The notes beneath the pieces were generated by a model. It did not search any database and was not told the DNA's origin. It saw only the letters and a list, made by a program, of their open reading frames with translations. Shown here in pieces: positions 54,040 through 64,000 of a DNA stretch of 64,000 bases; the first letter of the stretch is position 1; each line of letters opens with the position of its first letter. Both the position numbers and the translations under genes were made by a program. Origin of the DNA: Panorpa germanica. Its lineage: Eukaryota; Arthropoda; Insecta; Mecoptera; Panorpidae. The DNA is taken from assembly GCA_963678705.1 (NCBI GenBank), contig OY783213.1, positions 16,620,451 through 16,684,450 on the forward strand, written 5' to 3'.

Positions 54040-54957
54040 TTAAGAACTCGAAATGCAATTAGATATCTTTTCTTCTCTATAATTCTCCAAATGTCAGTTA
54101 CGACAGTTTATCTCTCAATTACAGCAGTATTAGGAAGTATGCGCTTTAGAACAGTAACCAATCATTTTTCTCCTAGATTGATATATTTTTTTCCCAAATA
54201 ATTTTCACCAGATATCACATGACACAGGGCTGCCCTCGAGCAACTTGTTTTCTGTATTTCATGCCACAGAAACTTTCGTTGCTAAAATAACCTTTCTGCG
54301 TCAGCTTTAACTAAGCATGCTTGCTTGTGCTTGTGAACATAAAGGTTGGTTAAGTACAGGGTTACCTCGCTACTCCACCAGAATATAAAGATCATTACAT
54401 ATGTATATTTCTCCACTACATATCTTTCCAATTCAAAAACTTGCGTTTCTGTTTTTTCTGATTTTTTCTTTTTTTTCCACTCAACATTCCTCTTTCGTTT
54501 ACCTTTCACTAGCTTGTTATAATGTTGATTCTCTTTCTCATTCCCTCTTCAGAATTCCTGCATCTTATTATCCTTGTCTAACGTATTGCGATCTTTGTGA
54601 TGACGACGACTTGACGACGTTTCACATATCTTTAAGGAATTGCGGTGATTTTTTCTGTCACACGTGGTTTTTTTATATTATTTGATAACTGTGGTGGTAC
54701 CGACGTCTCCGACGTCTTTTTAGCATTTGTATTGTGCGTAAAGGTGGAATATGAAGCCACTTTAACAGCAGAAAAGGGTGTCAGCGATTTCAAGGGTCGC
54801 TTATATTCGTATCTACCACGTAAAGGGAACTATGCTTTATATGAAAAAATTGTTTTTGATTTTTTCTGTATGGTGATTTTGTTCACATTCTCTTTTTAAT
54901 TGGATTTGAAGGGTTAGTTTTATTTTCAAGCTGAATTCAAGACAAAGTAAACCATGT

Positions 54958-55115
54958 CTGGACAACACAGTGGGCGTAAAGATTGATATTTGACTTCGGG
55001 TTCGATCCACCGATCATAGTTATAATTTCTGAGTTTGGTTGTTATCAAATTAAATTGATTATGTTCATACATAATCTTAAACTTATTAGGCAGTGGTGTA
55101 TTTTACAGATATTAG
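54958..55115 (+). mobile_element. R2 SINE-like element, copy 2 (left part of a split copy)
   Basis: An A-box-like ACAACACAGTGGG (54962-54974) precedes a B box GGTTCGATCC (54999-55008) at normal tRNA promoter spacing. This is followed by TTTCTGAGTTTGGTTGTTAT and GGCAGTGGTGTATTTTACAG. The copy is interrupted at 55115 by a hAT MITE and resumes at 55519 with GATATGAGGC. Without the hAT, the joined order matches GTGTAGTTCACATATATGAC at 61948. Transcription by RNA polymerase III is known for such promoters; activity here is not shown. Confidence 0.6.
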
Positions 55116-55518
55116 CAGTGTTACCAACCCTACTGTTTTAACAGTAGATTTGCTGTTTTCACATTGATGTCCCTGTTTTCTGTTTCATTCCTAATTTTTA
55201 CTGTTTTTCGATTAGCGTTCAGCGCCACCTATTACACTATGCAAATATTTTTTAAAAAGAAAAATGAGTGTGAAAATATTGAAGATGAGGCAATTGAGAA
55301 TGAAAGTGGAAAATAATTCTACTTTGATTTTTATTTTTTTGTTGTTGTGATTATTAATATAACAATGTATGTGAGTTCTGGTAACTAAGAAAATTGTTCA
55401 TTGTTTTAATTATATGAGCAAAAGTATGAAATCTGCCTTTTTTTTCTTTACCTACTGTTTTCTCCTGTTTTTTTTTTGCGAGCTGCTGTTTTTTAGTTTT
55501 TTGGGGTTGGCAACACTG
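55116..55518. mobile_element. hAT MITE nested in R2
   Basis: The left end CAGTGTTACCAACCCT and the reverse complement of the right end, CAGTGTTGCCAACCCC, match at 14 of 16 positions. The flanks GATATTAG (55108-55115) and GATATGAG (55519-55526) match at 7 of 8, a hAT-type duplication. The 403-bp body contains repeated CTGTTTT motifs and A/T runs but no transposase. It splits an R2 copy, so it is younger than that copy. Confidence 0.85.
55221..55235 (-). promoter_or_regulatory. CTCF-like motif inside the hAT MITE
   Basis: The reverse complement GTAATAGGTGGCGCT has the AGGTGGCGC core and fits 12 of 15 consensus positions. Because it lies inside a mobile element it could have been carried there. 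Confidence 0.25.
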
Positions 55519-55550
55519 GATATGAGGCCGTGATACCATAAATAACAAAC
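55519..55550 (+). mobile_element. R2 copy 2, right part after hAT insertion
   Basis: GATATGAGGC and the following A+T-rich bases continue the R2 copy broken at 55115, by comparison with 61950-61980. Confidence 0.45.
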
Positions 55551-55559
55551 ATTTTAGTT

Positions 55560-56925
55560 TTTGCAGTAAGAATTTTTCCAGTAGCTCGAGTTACCTATTC
55601 AGAAAGCATTTCTTAAATATATTATTCTTATGATGGTAAGTCAATAAAACTAGAAATATCGTTCAATTTACCTCCCTTCGCTGCACAGCACATGTACATG
55701 GACGTATGTACAACATTTCTAAGAGATTAGTTTCTTTAGTGCCTCTTAAGAGACCTCTCACAGTAAAGAAGTTGCATGAGAAGAACGCTTTTAACGACTA
55801 ACTGGAAAGCAACTCTGATCGATCTATAGCGTAATAAATATTTGTATAGAAATAGAAATTCGCTTACATGTATTAGTTTATATATGTATACGATAGTAAG
55901 TAGAGTGTACTCGAGCTTGTGCGAGTATTGTGCAGTGTACAGATAAATTAGTTTCTTAATAAATTGAAACTAGCTTGACTCGTTTCCTTGTTCTACAATA
56001 ATAACCGGGAACGATAAATCAATATCTAGGCCAGCGGCTGCCAATTCGCTCACATTAATATTTCACTTTTAGCAAATTGTAATAACTAATTATCTTCCAT
56101 GAATAAATAATTAAACGTACATGCTCGAAAATTTGTTCAAGAATTATCTAAGGTTCATTTATCCCCCAATTACATATTAATCAATAGTTTCAATAGACTA
56201 AAGATCAATTAAACCATGTAGTTCTAATTCATTTTAATTATATTGGCTTCCTAGTTCCTCAGAATTTTTTTCACATTTAATTTATTCAATTCTGCCTCTT
56301 TTATACCTCTGAGAGTGTCACATGGACTAAGGTGCATTATAGATTCATAACTTTGCATGTTTAAATTGAAATAGATCATGTCTAACTTCAATATTTTAAC
56401 TGCAGTTATCTGTTTATAAATATTTGGTTTTTGACCCTTGGTTTGATCCTTGGAGTGACGTTTTCGCCGCGATCACAACGACCCTGGTCACCTTGTGGAA
56501 CGGCTGAAATAATATTTTGGACATTGTGAACGCTTAGTGGAACGCATCCAGGGTAACACTGCACTGTGCAGTGATACAATTCAAAACCCGTTTATTAGTT
56601 CTCCACTCATTATGCTCTTTTTTACATCGACGAGATTAGAATAACATCAGTGCATTATTCTCCCACGGTTTGCAACTACCAAGGTGTAACAAAACACAAA
56701 CTTTTCACGAATATTTGAACAATGACATGACAAAAACATATTTCAGAACTGGTCTATTTTCATTGAACACAATGCAAATAGAAATATTTTTATGCTAATT
56801 AAAGAAAATCATGCTAAATATGAAATGCTTGTATGCGACCTCCGACATACACATATTTTTTGTACAAATATATCTAGTATGTATATTATCAATGTGATAG
56901 TAAAATAAGCATTTGGTAGATTCGT
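55560..56925. other. A+T-rich stretch, nothing recognised
   Basis: No open frame of 60 codons or more and no repeat assignable to the families above. Confidence 0.6.
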
Positions 56926-56987
56926 TTGATAAACATTTGTACAATGAAATCAAAAACACACATTAAAAAGACATTTAGCTGTGCAAG

Positions 56988-57013
56988 CATTCCAAGCCCT
57001 CATTCCAAGCCCT
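56988..57013 (+). repeat. Two-copy 13-bp tandem repeat
   Basis: CATTCCAAGCCCT occurs twice head to tail. Confidence 0.85.
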
Positions 57014-57126
57014 CATTCAATGCTTCATGCTTCAATATTGGAACAGACAGCTATCAAAATAGAGATGTCCAAAACAGACAACGTTTCTGGTCGACGTTAC
57101 TATGGTTTGTAAAAGTTGAATGACAT

Positions 57127-57199
57127 CGATGTTTCGATATTTTTAATATTATAGTTTTTTTCGATGAAGGTATTTCGATGAATAATATCGATGGTCGAT
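57127..57199. promoter_or_regulatory. Cluster of CGAT motifs (BEAF-32/DREF-like)
   Basis: Six CGAT cores occur within 73 bp (57127, 57135, 57162, 57176, 57189, 57196), including CATCGATG, TTCGATAT, TATCGATGG and TCGATATT. BEAF-32 in Drosophila binds clustered CGATA, and DREF binds TATCGATA. No exact TATCGATA is present, and whether these factors exist in this organism is unknown. Confidence 0.3.
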
Positions 57200-58272
57200 A
57201 TTGGTTATTAAGATCGAGAGCTATTTTCAACACAGCAAGTACCAACTGTAATGTCTGAACACTCCGACTATACTCGTACATTCCATTGTCATGCTACTAG
57301 CTTCCCCTTCGCTAGTTTTTGCGTCTATTTGTCAAGCAAACGTAGACTCGAGAACTGAGAGCTAAGAATGTGTTTGTATATATATTTTTTTAAAGATCTC
57401 TAATAAATTTCCTTTACATTTTTCAAGCGTTATTTTTGTGACAATTTGAATGTGACACGTATATTTCCAGTCCTAAAGATTTCAAATGTTGTAAACGATT
57501 CCCTCGTGCCATCTTCACTCAACCCACAGACATTTACACCCCGTTCTCCCTTCTTATTTTAAGGGTGTGAGACATTTCTCTGACAGGTGGCGAACGTCAC
57601 ACGTCCCTTCTCAAAAGAATACGAAAATATTTTGCGTATGTCAATTTGTGTCACAAGTCTCGGATACGGGTGACTGTTGACTTTTGTGATATTTTATGCT
57701 AAATAGTGTGTTATTTTATCACAGAGCGGCGCTGCTAAATAATGTAAAGAGAAGGAATGACAGAAATGCGGAGGTTTTTTTCATATAACTTTTTTATTTT
57801 CATACATTTAAATTTTTTATTTTATCTTAAAGGTGTTCAAATATTGGTTTTATGCCGGGTTTTATACAGGATTCGCAAAAATATTCATAACACTTTTAAG
57901 AGATTTTTTTATCAGTGCTTTGCAAATTCTAGATGTATACCACATGTGATTTAATGGGCTCTCAACACCTGAACTTGGGGAGGAGCAGAAAATAAACTGT
58001 TAAGTGTTGTTACGTGTAATAATGCTATCCATAATATTATTGATCATGTTATTTTATTTTCAAGTGTATACAAATTAATTTAGTTTTAATTTCACTAACA
58101 ACAATTACTGGAGGAACTGCTTAAATACATGAAGCCAATAATTGGCTCTTATTGATTTTGAGATACAATTGTTCGTTACACTAAAGTTATGTAACATGTT
58201 ATAATAATGTACAAATTCTATCATTTAATTTAACAGTGTATCTTTGAATATATTTTCACTATCCCTGCCTAA

Positions 58273-58380
58273 ATATTAACATGTTCTTTTTCTTTTTTTT
58301 CAGGTATGTGCTACTGTAACTTTTATTTGAAGCTGTTCTAGTGTTTTCTAACACCTTGCATAATTGACTAACTAGATTTG
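58273..58380 (+). other. Best candidate recursive splice site with 77-nt RS-exon
   Basis: TATTAAC (58273-58279) is a strong branch-site match about 24 nt before the acceptor. An almost unbroken pyrimidine tract (58284-58300) leads to CAG at 58301-58303, directly followed by GTATGT. A second donor, GTAAGT, begins at 58381 after TTTG. The enclosed 77 nt have stops in all three frames, so this is a non-coding exon or an RS-exon and not a coding exon. The sequence matches the ratchet-point consensus known from long Drosophila introns. An ordinary exon of a non-coding RNA is the main alternative. Confidence 0.5.
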
Positions 58381-59189
58381 GTAAGTTTTTGTCTTTAATA
58401 TTCATTCATGATGTAAACATATCACGGTCATTACACAGGGTACAAACACAAACTTTTAAATTAACATATTTTATAAAAATGTATATAACATTACCTCTAG
58501 TATAATATTTTATTTATATTTAAATAAGTTAAAAGTTAAAAAAAGTTCAAATAATCAAAAAACGCCTTCGTACATATAAAACCAGACCAGAAGGCATTTG
58601 CGTTGCTCGTTCCTTGCTCGTTTATTTGCGTACCATTCAAATATCCGGGGTTAAATTTAATTTAAATCTTGCTTTGGAGCAAAAGCAAGGTATGCGTATG
58701 GTTACGCGTTGCCATTGGCACAGTACACGTAGAGCAAGCGAAAAGAAACACGAACAATGTTAACACAAGCCCAGGGTGGCTGACAAGTCGTTGGCTTCTA
58801 GAGAATATAACCTTTCAACATAAGTGAACGCCTGTCGCAAACCTTAAAATGTGTGACTTTGACTTTGATTTTAAGTCCACTCTGTATTTATTTTATTTTT
58901 TTTTCTTGGGGAATATTAAATCAAGATGTAAATACAAACATCTTGAATTTATGCTCGCTATTGTTAGACAAGCTAACTTCGTGCGACAGATACTAAGTTT
59001 CTTTCTAAAGTTTCTAACTTTTATGTATTTTTTTGAGTATTCTGTACTTGTCTATTTGTTAAAGTAAGATTTTTTTTATTTAATATGATAACAAACTTTA
59101 AATAAAGAATATTTTAATAGTTGTCTGATATTATTTTCCAATAATTAATTTAATAGATCTTTTTTTGACGATAACAATTACCTGTACCG

Positions 59190-59400
59190 TTAATTGGAGC
59201 CTTATCACGTTCTCTCTTCTTTGTTCGTCTTCAATTTTGGCGTTGCCAACCATCTCTAGAGTCGTTATTTCTTCAAATTCCTTTAACATCTACTTTTCAT
59301 GTGCTGCAATTTCATTCCTCCTTCCTCCATTCTTTTAATAACTGTTTCTTCTCTCTTTGTTCCTCAGCCTGAACTTCATGCTAATTTAAATATGGAGCAA
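59190..59400 (-). pseudogene. Decayed coiled-coil-like coding fragment
   Basis: On the minus strand, one frame reads EVQAEEQREKKQLLKEWRKE and then a stop. A shifted frame then reads MLKEFEEITTLEMVGNAKIE and continues DEQRR. This heptad-like, K/E-rich composition is unusual for A+T-rich random DNA. Broken K/E/R-rich frames also appear on the minus strand at 41640-41835 and 19430-19575. It may be a worn TE protein or gene copy; I cannot name the source. Confidence 0.3.
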
Positions 59401-60464
59401 CAATTTAATGTACGTTTTTATGGAGAAATTCAAAATTCAAGTTGGCATTAAACGCCAAAAAGTATTCCGCTAATTATTCACATTATTAACGCAACGATAG
59501 TTGTTCTTTCCACATAGAAGTTTTTAAAACTGTTCAAAGATTCCTGTTTGATCAATTTAAAAGTGTGGTCTTTCCATTATAATCTGTTTTTCTTATGCTA
59601 AAGTAAACCTTTAACTTCCTTACATAACATAGATTGAAATTAAGTTCAAAAGAAGTTGATAAAGAGAAGATAAGAATATTATAAAATAAAAAGATATTTT
59701 ATTCGAAAATAGATACGGTTAAATAAGAAACGAGTCCTAAATTGACGCGAACAAAGAAATCGATCACCTTTCCAAGACAGCGGAGTAAGTAAATAATATC
59801 CTTCAAAAAAATTACCTATATCAAAAAGTAAGACATATTTTAAAATAACCTGTCACTTATAGCTGGTGTAGATGCCTTACACTCTGCTGTCTGTCACAGG
59901 CAATGTTAATCTGTAGTTCGCGAGATTGATAAGAGCAGGTTATATCCTGTTTAATTGCTAACTGCTTTTGTCACCAAAAAAGAAATTAATTAGAAAATTA
60001 ATACCTTTTTTTTGTAATTTGTAATTTTGTAATTAATAATGAAAAGAGAAGCTGATGCATGGAAAAAAGAATTATTTGAATAATTGAAATAAAAAGAATT
60101 ATTGTATAAGTTATGTGTTATAGAAAAATGTATAAAAATGTAATATTGAATTAAAAGTGCTAATAGTGGATACACTCAAAAAAAAAAAAGAGAAAACTAC
60201 ATTTCCCCATCATTTATAAGTTAATAACTGTGTCTTATATCTCAGCAGTAAAGCAAAAGGTCAGAAACCTAAGAGCTACTTAAGAAATTGTAATATTTCA
60301 TAACAAGTTAAATCTAGTGAACCAAACAGAAAGGGTTTACTTCGCCTGGTCTGGGCTTAGCGTCTGCATTTTACATTTATTCAGTGGCAGTATGGTACGT
60401 GAAACACTTGTAAGAGCTCCCGGCTTCTGACACACCACACGCTTATCGTGACCCCAGTCAGCGA

Positions 60465-60480
60465 GCCAGCCAGCCAGCCA
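60465..60480 (+). repeat. GCCA microsatellite
   Basis: Four exact copies of GCCA, followed by GTCAGTC. Confidence 0.9.
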
Positions 60481-60499
60481 GTCAGTCCACTACGCTAGA

Positions 60500-61888
60500 G
60501 AACGTCAGAAAGTTCCTACTAAACTTTTTGTTCGGGCTCCGATGTCAAAACAGACAATTTAAATGCATCACTGTGAGAGAGCAAAGGGTGTTAACTCGCT
60601 CAGAGTCAATAATTTTATTTGAATAACAATGTAAAGTTGAGTGAAATATTTTATTATCTGAACGGTTCAGTACGTATCCAACCACAAGTCCAGAGGTAGA
60701 CGTCATAACTTGTAACATATACGTTTTTATTTGTACAAAGTAACATTATAATACTAACACATATTACGTAAAATCTAAATTTATATCAAATATTATGTAA
60801 ATTTATTTTTTCGCAACACTGGAATCATAGGAAATCCAGTGAACTCTATAAAACATTGAAATTTATGGAATTGCGGTTTTTTTGAATATATTTTAGTTTT
60901 GAATTCATTAATTCGTAAATGCTGCTGCTGGTTAGTATTCCTGACATCTCACTGGCAGGTCCACATCCTCCTACAATTAACCAATCAATATTTTGTCAAT
61001 GAGTTCCACAGTGTAATTGCAGTGCGAGTTTTTCATTTGCAATTCGTTCAACAGTAACGGATATTTTTGTTCAATGATTTTATTATTTTTAACAATTGCA
61101 TTGGTTTTATTTACACAGTTTTATCTTGCCAGCTAATCTAGTCGTATATTATCATACGAATTGTTGTGATAAAACACACAATATTATTTGTTAAAATAAT
61201 TATAAAAACAATAAGAGATAACTATATGAAAGAGATTGTAAAGCTAATTAATATTTAGTATACATTATGCATTTAGTAATACGTCTTAAGAATCGAATCT
61301 TTGTCACCCACCAATTTCAAGTTTTGGTTGATGGTCATAAAAAGAGTTACACTAGCTTTTACTGTAATTTTACATTACAAAAACTGAATTTCTAAAGTCA
61401 TTCCCCGATTCTCCAGAATTCAATTTTATCTAAATGCAACTTTATATAGTGGATGTAGACATAGATGACACAAAAACGGTGCAATGCAAATGAGATTTCT
61501 TATAATGATGCGGTCTCCTTAAAAGAATAATATTGCATTAATAAAGTATACATAATTAGCCGCTGGAAGTACATATTAAGTAAATGTAAATCTAGCGCAT
61601 ATCTACTTTAAAGAACTAAAGGTATGTTATAGTTGTCTCTTTTCTAAGACATGGTTTAGAGAGAGAATGAAATAGAAATCTTTATCTAACTAAACTTTCA
61701 GCTATTATACGAGTATATCCGTTAATATGCGAAAATCAGGGCACAAATTTATATTGAGTGAAATAAATTATGAAAAATTTACTTTGAAATCTGCAATCCT
61801 TGGTTCCTTCATAGGTGCGCGCGGGCCGAACGACTTACTGGCTCTCCATCACTACTTTCCAATTTTTCCTAGATAGAATAGAATCTGT
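60500..61888. other. A+T-rich stretch, nothing recognised
   Basis: No open frame of 60 codons or more. One TACGAGTA octamer at 61708. Confidence 0.6.
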
Positions 61889-62031
61889 GACATTTACTTA
61901 AACTAATTTTATTCACTATATAATCATAAATGCAGTTCGGCAGTGGTGTAGTTCACATATATGACGCTTTATATATAACATTATTAAAGGTGATAGAACT
62001 CAGTATCGGAATTAAGTCGATATTAAATAAG
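61889..62031 (+). mobile_element. R2 SINE-like element, copy 3 (5' truncated)
   Basis: ATAATCATAAATGC, GGCAGTGGTGTAGTTCACAT and ATGACG align with the middle of copies 1 and 2. GGTGATAGAACTCAG and the following bases to 62031 align with the fragment at 53997. This copy links the middle and tail blocks and so defines their order. The B-box part is missing. Confidence 0.6.
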
Positions 62032-62039
62032 GTATATAA

Positions 62040-64000
62040 AAAATAATTTAAAAGTAATCTATGAGTAGATAATTTTACTGACTGTATAGCTAATTTCCCG
62101 ATTGAAGTATTTTTATATCAACATGTGGTAAAACATTATAACATAAAATACAAGTAGCGGTACTTAGTTGCAGACGCCTTCCCCCTCGCACAACGTATAG
62201 CCATCACCCTGCCACCCCCATACTTACATACACAGCGCGTATCAGATAAATGCAGCATTTTATAACTTCTTAGTTTTTATAACTTTTTTCTACTTTTCAA
62301 TGAGTTAATGGAGCATAACTGCTTCAGCGGGAAGAATTACAATTAATATTTATTGCAGGAGAAAACTAATTCCTACAAAAAAGTCACTTAATAAGTTTAA
62401 ATTGAATATGGTCGTAAAATACGTCATTAAAATGATTTATTAATAAAATCCAATTCGAGTCTCACTGATACTGATAACAGCGGGTAGTCAATATTGTAAT
62501 AAATATACAAATGATAACGTTGTATTGTTTTGTAATTATGTTAATGGCAGGAATGCATCTACTCAGTAAATTGTACAGTTGAAATTGGCGTGACAACAAA
62601 ACAACCCTCTCATTTTTTCTTATTATTCTGTAACGGGTGACGTATGTTAATAATTGCTTATTGGAGAAGCTTTTCAATTACCCAAATGAAACGAAAAATT
62701 CAAAAGTATAGAATGAATAGGCCATTAACTGTAACCGCAGCATGTTCAACCCACGGTCACGGCCCCTGCTGTACTTTGGGTGTACTCTTAGGGTGATTTA
62801 ACATTTTAAATCGTTGCGGCGCTTCAACCGCTATCACTTTCTTCCATACAATACATTTATTATGTTACACATTAATGATTTTTTGAAAATATTAATTTCG
62901 TTTTCTTTATGTATGAAAATAACGGAGTGTCTTCCATTATCAAAAATGTCAAGTGATTGGTGAGAGAGGCAAAACAGTGGCTTACACTTATAAAAAAGGT
63001 AGAGTTATGAATATTTTTTTCCTTCATGAATGAATACCTTATTCTGTTGTTTTATTCAGATCCATTTGCCAAAGGAATATGTCAGGATTATCCAGCGTAA
63101 TTTTTTTAATTAAACTTATCGGTTATAAAACCGGGAACCAAAATTGCGTTCATTTAGAAACCAATTTTTGAGACATCTTTACAACCTGAGTGGAACTTTC
63201 ATTTATGCTTTATTTTTAATTAAAACACAACATAGTATTTAATTAAATCATAGCCATACGTACTCATGTGAAGACTCCTCTTTGTTTACTTATTTACTAG
63301 TATCATAACGATCAGTAATACCGTCTACCGACAACGATATCTATTGTATCATATATTTTGATGCCACCGGCGCCGATTGCAAGTGTATTACAAATTCCAA
63401 TATACACAAACAATATTCAGAACTATTGCATCGAAATGTCTTTAATGACATTGTGCATCACGAAAGCCTTTATCTTGTTAGTATTTTGTAATGTGTTGCA
63501 TCTCTTTACATCATTAACAAAGACAAATAGTGCAGCTCTTTGGACAAAGGAAACGTTTGTCTCAAATATAGTAGCTACAAAAGGAAACAAATCGATAGGC
63601 AAAGCTTAGTACATGAAATAGGAAAAAGAAATTCAAATATGTTTATCTTGAATTCATTATTAAGTTAACTAGTTTATTGTATATAAAGTTATGTTATTAT
63701 AAGTAAATTTTTAATAGTTAAAATTGCTTTCTTGTTTGTTGACTCTGATTCAACATCCTATTATTATTCTGAAACCTACTTTGTTACTCTATTATTTTTT
63801 AATTCAATTATTGTTTACAGTGCTAAAGCCGTATTTCTTTATTTATATTCCAATTGTTTTACTTGTAGTATTTAGATCGAATGTAGAATACAAAAAATTC
63901 TGAAAATCCAAGAGAGATTGTTGAGAAGCCTTTGTATGCTCACCGTGTCACTGTATGGTGCGTTATGTGGTATGGAGGCGTGATTGTGCCGGTTTTTTTC
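62040..64000. other. A+T-rich stretch with two short unassigned frames
   Basis: Open frames at 62462-62677 (minus, 71 codons) and 63358-63609 (plus, 83 codons) show no domain or splice context. Nothing else can be supported. Confidence 0.5.

Noticed and set aside
54958-55030. A and B boxes as a tRNA gene
   Set aside because: No cloverleaf can be folded, and the segment is shared with other copies, so it fits a SINE-like repeat better.
57580-57600. GACAGGTGGCGAAC as a fourth CTCF-like site
   Set aside because: Only the GGTGGCG core fits; too many mismatches on both sides.

Overview
The window looks like non-coding DNA from an animal nuclear genome, most likely an insect or other arthropod. 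It is strongly A+T-rich by eye. It carries decayed hAT-type and TA-target miniature elements, an LTR-like block that starts TGTTACG, a fragment of a LINE ORF2, and a SINE-like family with a tRNA-type B box. I recognise no protein-coding gene, tRNA, rRNA or CRISPR array. The longest open frame is 134 codons and resembles nothing I know. The best overall reading is the inside of a very large intron or a gene-poor intergenic stretch. I cannot name the species or the host gene.

Layout. 1-5,000: end of one MITE copy, the first splice-like site (424/425), short tandem repeats and small palindromes. 6,400-8,240: a less A+T-rich patch with overlapping open frames on both strands, then a decayed LINE ORF2 tail on the minus strand. 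9,900-10,600: unassigned A+T-rich open frames. 11,577-11,842: full-length TIR element (family R1). 16,260-18,670: a TE-like edge, a 198-bp tandem duplication, a GC-rich hairpin and a TA-flanked MITE. 22,500-27,400: an R4 end, an R1 copy, a CTCF-like motif, the second splice-like site (26,768/26,769) and a MITE with 9-bp-type target duplications. 31,800-33,460: partial R1 copy and an R4 foldback element. 39,200-47,400: a doubtful hAT candidate, a well-delimited hAT MITE and a CTCF-like motif. 48,600-55,560: three copies of SINE-like family R2, a solo-LTR-like block, and a hAT MITE nested inside one R2 copy. 57,100-62,030: a CGAT cluster, the strongest splice-like site (58,303/58,304) and a fourth R2 copy.

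The most interesting pattern is three plus-strand junctions of the form branch site, pyrimidine tract, CAG|GT, each followed 36-77 nt later by a second 5' splice-like GTAA. This is the architecture of recursive splice sites (ratchet points) with their RS-exons. My scan of the minus strand for the same pattern found none of similar quality. A second unexplained pattern is the scattered octamer TACGAGTA, 19 copies counted on both strands without shared flanks. Repeat family names R1, R2 and R4 are my own labels.
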